Of a DNA stretch of 36,227 nucleotides, positions 32,003-36,227 are shown in pieces. Numbering within the stretch: position 1 is the first letter of the stretch; every line of letters begins with the position of its first letter. The DNA comes from an uncultured Bacteroidales bacterium (GTDB lineage Bacteria > Bacteroidota > Bacteroidia > Bacteroidales > F082): NCBI GenBank assembly GCA_946185535.1, contig CAMHJX010000030.1, positions 1 to 36,227 on the forward strand, written 5' to 3'. The translations under genes were made by a program, and so were the position numbers. Below the pieces are notes generated by a model. The model saw only the letters and a list, made by a program, of their open reading frames with translations. It was not told the DNA's origin and ran no database searches.

Positions 32003-32007
32003 GGTAT

Positions 32008-33102
32008 TCAAATACCCAAAGAGATGTTCAACCCTCTCGCCGTATTCACCAAGTCGCTGTCGATGGTGACAAGATTGGGCTTGGAAATAGCTTCCTTGAG
32101 GGAGACAGCCACCAAATCGGGATGATGGTAGGCCACCATCTGGCCGAACTGACCGTTGAGGACCATCTCGAAAGCTTTCACACCAAACTCAGCTGACAAA
32201 ACACGGTCATAGGCAATCGGCACGCCACCGCGCTGCAAGTGACCCAATGTGGTCTCGCGCATGTCGTGGGTAAAGCCCGCAGCCTTCATCTCTTCGATGA
32301 AACGGCGACCTATACCACCCAATTTCTTGTTTTCGTAGCCGACCTCTGTGCTGATTTCATACACCTGTTGGCCATCCTTCGGACGAGCGCCTTCGGAGGC
32401 AACCACCACGGCAAAACCACGGTCATGGTTGAAACGCTGTTCCAAACGAGCCTTCACCACATTAATGTCGTAGGGGAACTCGGGCAACAAACACACCTCT
32501 GCCCCACCCGCGATGGCGGAATGCAAGGCAATCCAGCCGGCATCACGTCCCATGACTTCGAGGACAAAAACGCGGTTGTGGGAAGCTGCTGTAGTAACGA
32601 GTTTGTCAACGGCTTCAGTGGCAATCTGCACGGCAGTCTGGAAACCGAAGGTGCATTCCGTCGATGAGAGGTCGTTGTCGATGGTCTTGGGCACACCAAT
32701 GATGTTCAAGCCCTTCTCGTAAAGCTTTTGCGAGATGCGCTGTGAGCCGTCGCCGCCGATGCTGATGACCGCGTCGATGCCCATATATTGAAGCTTGCGA
32801 AGCATTTCATCCGAGCGGTCAACGGTGGTCCAAGTGCCGTCGGCGTTTTTGATGGGCCAGTTGAACGGGCCGCCCTTGTTGGTGGTCTCGATGATGGTGC
32901 CGCCACGGAAGTGGATGCCGCGCACCACCTCTGGCGTCAGCCTGACGACCTCCGTGGGTTCCCACAGGATTCCATTGTAGGCTTGTATGCTACCGAGCAC
33001 TTCCCAATCTTTCTCTTGGGCGGCTCTCTTGACGATGGCGCGAATCACGGCGTTCAGGCCTGGGCAATCGCCGCCACCGGTAAGGACTAATAGTCTTTTC
33101 AT
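32008..33102 (-). CDS. pfkA: 6-phosphofructokinase (group III / mixed active-site signature)
   Basis: Phosphorylates fructose 6-phosphate to fructose 1,6-bisphosphate, the committed step of glycolysis. 364 residues. Active-site motifs are TGGGDCPGLNAVIR (8-21), GGDGS at 116-120 and PKTIDND at 138-144 with catalytic Asp142, and MGRDAGW at 184-190. Gly119 is the residue typical of ATP users (Gly104 in E. coli). Lys139 replaces the Gly124 of classical ATP-PFK and is typical of PPi users and of the mixed group III. ATP is the more likely donor but PPi use cannot be ruled out. No -7 element was seen in the 60-bp gap upstream. Confidence 0.93.
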   Translation of the reverse strand: MKRLLVLTGGGDCPGLNAVIRAIVKRAAQEKDWEVLGSIQAYNGILWEPTEVVRLTPEVVRGIHFRGGTIIETTNKGGPFNWPIKNADGTWTTVDRSDEMLRKLQYMGIDAVISIGGDGSQRISQKLYEKGLNIIGVPKTIDNDLSSTECTFGFQTAVQIATEAVDKLVTTAASHNRVFVLEVMGRDAGWIALHSAIAGGAEVCLLPEFPYDINVVKARLEQRFNHDRGFAVVVASEGARPKDGQQVYEISTEVGYENKKLGGIGRRFIEEMKAAGFTHDMRETTLGHLQRGGVPIAYDRVLSAEFGVKAFEMVLNGQFGQMVAYHHPDLVAVSLKEAISKPNLVTIDSDLVNTARGLNISLGI

Positions 33103-33162
33103 ATTTTAAGGCGTTATTATTTAAAACTCAAAAACCAAACATCTTGTTCATTGCTTGTTTGC

Positions 33163-33930
33163 TCATCCCCCTTTTTTCTCTTTAAGCGGAAACCGAAGGG
33201 CATAAGAGCTAACAGTAATATTGAAATACATGGATTTCAATCCATATTCATTCTCCTTCAAATCCATCACATCGTAAGATTGGCCTTTGTCCTCGACCAA
33301 CGATTGCATCGTGGGCGACAAACCAAAAATATCCATTATGCCATACTCGTCTGCGACGCTTATCACATGAAACGCCGTTTCTTTCGAACTACCGTCACCT
33401 GTTGATGTCACAGCCGAAAGGAGCATAACAACCTGATTATGGGCATCGACGGCTTTTTCTGAATCCTGCCCATACAAGTTACTATAGATAATGTGTTTAT
33501 ATAAGTGAAACCTGATATTCGTCGGGTCTGTTTCCAATTCCTTATCAATTTCATTGGCAGCTTTTTCCCAATCTTCCTTATTGGGAGTATCCTTTTCAAA
33601 GGCTTCGCGCAAAGCATCGATTTTGGCCATCTTATATGGGTCATAATCCGAACGGGTAGCGGTCCCATAATAAAAATGCCGTAATTGCTCAAGACTCAAT
33701 GTGGTATCCGCTGCTTGAAAGCGTCTCAATAATTCAGGATAATAGAATTCGCTTCCTTCTGTGTTGATTTCTTTCTTTATCCTTTTATAATCGGGGGCAT
33801 TTGCTGCAATGCTTGCATCAACTTTTCGGGTGGTTGTCTTTTTGGTTGTGGAACAAGAATCAAAGACCAACAAGACTGCCATTGACAGAAATGCTACCAA
33901 CACAATGGATTTCAAATATCTCATTTTCAT
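33163..33930 (-). CDS. DUF4919 lipoprotein
   Basis: 255 residues. The signal has a lipobox-like VFDSC (Cys at about 26), so the protein is probably membrane-anchored. The sequence fits DUF4919: DYKRIKKEINTEGSEFYYPELLRRFQAADTTLSLEQLRHFYYG followed by DYDPYKMAKIDALREAF and a helical stretch, then GDGSSKETAFHVISVADEYGIMDIFG. Function unknown. The upstream gap to aspS holds a perfect GTAGAGACG palindrome. Confidence 0.82.
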   Translation of the reverse strand: MKMRYLKSIVLVAFLSMAVLLVFDSCSTTKKTTTRKVDASIAANAPDYKRIKKEINTEGSEFYYPELLRRFQAADTTLSLEQLRHFYYGTATRSDYDPYKMAKIDALREAFEKDTPNKEDWEKAANEIDKELETDPTNIRFHLYKHIIYSNLYGQDSEKAVDAHNQVVMLLSAVTSTGDGSSKETAFHVISVADEYGIMDIFGLSPTMQSLVEDKGQSYDVMDLKENEYGLKSMYFNITVSSYALRFPLKEKKGG

Positions 33931-33963
33931 ATTATTAATTGTTTTGTATTCTGTCCTGGATTA

Positions 33964-33993
33964 TGTAGAGACGGTGCATGCACCGTCTCTACA
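33964..33993. repeat. Perfect 30-bp palindrome, GTAGAGACG family, intergenic
   Basis: The left half is TGTAGAGACGGTGCA and the right half its exact reverse complement. The inner 28 bp are identical to the coding copy at 10083-10110. It lies 12 bp after the aspS stop and 33 bp before the DUF4919 start, and could fold as a hairpin in the intergenic RNA; there is no T-tract. Confidence 0.92.
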
Positions 33994-34005
33994 ATTAAAT
34001 TCTAA

Positions 34006-35760
34006 TCATTTCAAATTCAACGCAATCTGCAATTCATCCAGTTGCTCCTGCGCGATAGGCGCGGGCGAGCCGCTCATCACATCGCGGCCGGCGTTGTTCT
34101 TCGGGAAGGCAATGAAGTCGCGGATGCTGTCGGCGCCGCCGAAGAGCGAGCAGAGACGATCGAAGCCGAAGGCCAGACCAGCGTGAGGCGGAGCACCATA
34201 CTCGAAGGCACCCATCAGGAAGCCGAACTGCTCCTGCGCCTTCTCGTCGGTGAAGCCCAAGGTGTGGAACATCTTGTTCTGCAAAGTGCGGTCATGGATA
34301 CGGATGGAGCCACCGCCGACCTCCACACCATTCATCACGATGTCGTAGGCATTGGCGCGGATGTCACCCCACTTTGTCGGGTCGTCAAGCAAAGCCTCAT
34401 CTTCAGGCTTCGGTGCGGTAAAGGGATGGTGCATAGCATAATAGCGTTGCGTCTCCTCGTCCCATTCGAGTAACGGGAAGTCGATGACCCACAGCGGAGC
34501 GTATTCATCGGGCTTGCGCAAGCCGAGCTGGTTACCCATCTCAAGACGCAAGGCGTTGAGTTGCACACGGGTCTTCATGGCATCACCGCAGAGGATGAGC
34601 ATTAGGTCGCCAGGCTTAGCACCGAACTTGTCGGCGATGACCTTCAGGTCTTCTGGCGTGTAGAACTTATCGACGGACGACTTGAAGGTGCCATCGGTGT
34701 TGTATTTGATGTAGACCATGCCACCAGCACCCACCTGCGGACGCTTCACAAACTCGGTGAGGGCATCGAGTTGCTTGCGGGTGTATTCCGAGCAACCCTC
34801 GGCGCAGATACCAACAACTAAATCAGCGTTGTCGAAGAGACCGAAGCCCTTACCCTTGGCAACATCGTTGAGTTCCACGAACTTCATCCCAAAGCGGATG
34901 TCGGGCTTGTCGGAACCGTAGTATTTCATGGCATCGTGCCATGTCATGCGCGGGAATTGGCCAAATTCGAGGCCTTTCATTTCCTTGAAGAGGTGCTTGG
35001 CCAGACCTTCGAAGGTGTTCAACACATCCTCTTGCTCCACAAACGACATCTCACAGTCGATTTGCGTGAACTCAGGCTGACGGTCGGCGCGGAGGTCCTC
35101 ATCGCGGAAGCAACGTACGATTTGGAAGTAGCGGTCCATGCCAGCCACCATCAGCAATTGCTTGTACTGCTGCGGGCTTTGCGGCAGGGCGTAGAACTCA
35201 CCGGGGTTCATGCGGCTCGGCACCACGAAGTCGCGGGCACCTTCGGGCGTGCTCTTGATGAGCATCGGGGTCTCGATTTCGAGGAAGTTGAGGTTGCTCA
35301 GGTAGTTGCGTACCAACATCGCCATACGGTGACGCAGTTCGAGATTCTGGCGCACGGGGTTGCGACGGATATCCAAGTAACGGTATTTCATGCGAAGGTC
35401 GTCACCACCATCGCTGACGTCTTCGATGGTGAAAGGCGGGGTCTTGCTGCTGTTGAGCAGTTTGAACTCACTGACTTTCAGCTCAATTTCTCCCGTCGGC
35501 ATATTCGGGTTCTTCGATTCGCGCTCGATGACGGTGCCTCTGGCCTGAATCACAAATTCACGACCGAAGGTACGGGCTTGTTCGATGAGTTTCGGGTCGC
35601 TGCTGCCATCCAAAAAGAGTTGGGTGATGCCATAACGGTCGCGGAGGTCGATCCAAACGAGAGAGCCTTTGTCGCGGGTGCGCTGCACCCAGCCGGCCAA
35701 TGTCACTTGCTTGCCAGCATCGGCAAGACGAAGTTCGCCACAAGTATGTGTTCTGTACAT
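34006..35760 (-). CDS. aspS: Aspartyl-tRNA synthetase
   Basis: A class II aminoacyl-tRNA synthetase. 584 residues, the bacterial type with an inserted GAD domain. The N-terminal OB-fold anticodon domain is at about 1-105 ([26 protein letters not shown]). The catalytic core has YRYLDIRR (127-133), the aspartate loop [10 protein letters not shown] (194-203), motif 2 [14 protein letters not shown] (218-231), and motif 3 near the end ([27 protein letters not shown]). The ATG at 35760 gives the standard [11 protein letters not shown] start. A -7 element and a heptamer leader lie upstream, and the gene is divergent from the last gene of the window. Confidence 0.97.
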   Translation of the reverse strand: MYRTHTCGELRLADAGKQVTLAGWVQRTRDKGSLVWIDLRDRYGITQLFLDGSSDPKLIEQARTFGREFVIQARGTVIERESKNPNMPTGEIELKVSEFKLLNSSKTPPFTIEDVSDGGDDLRMKYRYLDIRRNPVRQNLELRHRMAMLVRNYLSNLNFLEIETPMLIKSTPEGARDFVVPSRMNPGEFYALPQSPQQYKQLLMVAGMDRYFQIVRCFRDEDLRADRQPEFTQIDCEMSFVEQEDVLNTFEGLAKHLFKEMKGLEFGQFPRMTWHDAMKYYGSDKPDIRFGMKFVELNDVAKGKGFGLFDNADLVVGICAEGCSEYTRKQLDALTEFVKRPQVGAGGMVYIKYNTDGTFKSSVDKFYTPEDLKVIADKFGAKPGDLMLILCGDAMKTRVQLNALRLEMGNQLGLRKPDEYAPLWVIDFPLLEWDEETQRYYAMHHPFTAPKPEDEALLDDPTKWGDIRANAYDIVMNGVEVGGGSIRIHDRTLQNKMFHTLGFTDEKAQEQFGFLMGAFEYGAPPHAGLAFGFDRLCSLFGGADSIRDFIAFPKNNAGRDVMSGSPAPIAQEQLDELQIALNLK

Positions 35761-35762
35761 AT

Positions 35763-35798
35763 TTTCGAGATTTAAGATTTAAAATTCAAAGATTAAAA
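35763..35798 (-). repeat. A+T-rich heptamer leader of aspS (shared with glyA)
   Basis: Read on the minus strand, five 7-bp units TTTTAAT, CTTTGAA, TTTTAAA, TCTTAAA and TCTCGAA run up to 3 bp before the aspS ATG. 18 bases are identical to the glyA leader. Confidence 0.75.
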
Positions 35799-35802
35799 CT
35801 TG

Positions 35803-35810
35803 CAAAAATA
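35803..35810 (-). promoter_or_regulatory. Predicted -7 element (TATTTTTG) for aspS
   Basis: Minus-strand TATTTTTG followed by C, 42 bp upstream of the aspS ATG, so that the heptamer leader would be the 5' untranslated region of the mRNA. Confidence 0.55.
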
Positions 35811-35852
35811 CTAATTCCATTTGGAATGCCGTGCAAGTAGGTTAGTTTTTAT

Positions 35853-35860
35853 TATCTTTG
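35853..35860 (+). promoter_or_regulatory. Predicted -7 element (TATCTTTG) for the last gene
   Basis: TATCTTTG followed by C, 30 bp before the ATG at 35891. It shares ATTATCTTTGCCGCAT exactly with the recG promoter region (4470-4485). Confidence 0.55.
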
Positions 35861-35890
35861 CCGCATAATCATCTAAAACAACCATCAATT

Positions 35891-36193
35891 ATGAAGAAAA
35901 TCATTTTAGTTTTCATTATGGCTTTTGCGACAATCACATTGATGGCGCAACAAACAGCCGAACTTACAGAAGCCTTGGACAGCCTTGTAGTTACTGATAT
36001 TGACGGTGATTATGTAAGGGCCAAATTCAACTATGGTTACGACGGCAACAAACGCCTGAACCAAGTTATTTTCTCGAAAGTGGAAGAGCTCTCCACCGAT
36101 TTGCATTACGCCGAAAAATGGCACTACGACTACGACAACAACAATCGTTGCCTTTCCTTTTCCTACTGGAATTCACGAGCGGTCGAAAGATGA
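35891..36193 (+). CDS. Short or truncated secreted protein with YD-like repeat
   Basis: 100 residues from the ATG at 35891. The signal peptide is IILVFIMAFATITLMAQ. The mature part begins a YD/DUF3836-like pattern (FNYGYDGNKRLNQVIFSKVEE...KWHYDYDNNNRCLSFSYW) like that of the 464-residue protein at 16009-17403. It then stops at 36193 with SRAVER. Relatives are several hundred residues long with a T9SS tail, so this copy looks truncated by a stop or frameshift; only 34 bp follow, so this cannot be settled. An ORF start at TTG 35858 lies inside the promoter and is not used. Confidence 0.6.
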   Translation: MKKIILVFIMAFATITLMAQQTAELTEALDSLVVTDIDGDYVRAKFNYGYDGNKRLNQVIFSKVEELSTDLHYAEKWHYDYDNNNRCLSFSYWNSRAVER

Positions 36194-36227
36194 AACGTGT
36201 CAAGTCCTAATGTGGTAGCGTGAGGTG

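Noticed and set aside
33964-33993. Ordinary rho-independent terminator of aspS
   Set aside because: The hairpin has no following T-tract and the same sequence occurs inside a coding region, so it is classed as a repeat; a terminator role is still possible.
34936-35775. Open frame of 279 codons opposite aspS
   Set aside because: Antisense shadow of a highly conserved synthetase gene; no independent start signal.

Overview
The window looks like chromosome of an anaerobic Bacteroidota, most likely an uncultured member of the Bacteroidales. The evidence is of several kinds. Many start codons are preceded by the Bacteroidota -7 promoter element TAnnTTTG and few have a clear Shine-Dalgarno sequence. 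Five large secreted proteins end in type IX secretion (T9SS) sorting domains. LptD is of the Bacteroidota type. HydF implies an [FeFe]-hydrogenase and so a fermentative anaerobe. The species cannot be named from the sequence alone. No rRNA, tRNA, CRISPR array, phage or insertion sequence was seen.

Layout. 1-454: two tandem ssb copies, the left one cut by the window edge. 738-6589: hydF, convergent with a minus-strand operon (membrane protein, TatD-type DNase, low-molecular-weight tyrosine phosphatase), then a DMT transporter and recG. 6665-10236: a patatin-barrel (type Vd-like) protein converging on a fucose/arabinose isomerase-fold protein. 10381-15978: a thioredoxin-like T9SS protein, lptD and a divergent SPOR-tailed N-acetylmuramoyl-L-alanine amidase. 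16009-23171: a minus-strand block of secreted proteins, comprising four T9SS cargoes, a small lipoprotein and a frameshifted gene. 23325-27178: a tight unit tyrS - DUF6922 - AbiEii-type nucleotidyltransferase - membrane-bound TPR/HTH regulator. 27229-31373: a DUF3089 lipoprotein, glyA and a DUF1846 protein. 31376-35760: a lipoprotein, pfkA, a DUF4919 lipoprotein and aspS. 35891-36193: a short or truncated secreted protein.

The protein genes are mostly housekeeping (DNA repair, tRNA charging, one-carbon and glycolytic metabolism, envelope assembly) mixed with surface and secreted proteins. The striking content is the small repeats between and inside the genes. (i) Palindromes of the GTAGAGACG...CGTCTCTAC type occur as three perfect copies and one degenerate copy; two lie in the same reading frame of one gene, and the degenerate one supplies the ends of two convergent genes. 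(ii) A 95-bp element (10261-10355) folds on paper into a gap-free four-way junction. (iii) Several independent arrays have a 7-bp period next to lptD, glyA and aspS. (iv) One 40-bp block encoding a signal peptide is identical in three neighbouring secreted-protein genes.

The best candidate for an unusual functional system is the tyrS-linked toxin-like nucleotidyltransferase pair together with its membrane regulator. The repeat families are the best candidate for undescribed mobile or structural DNA.
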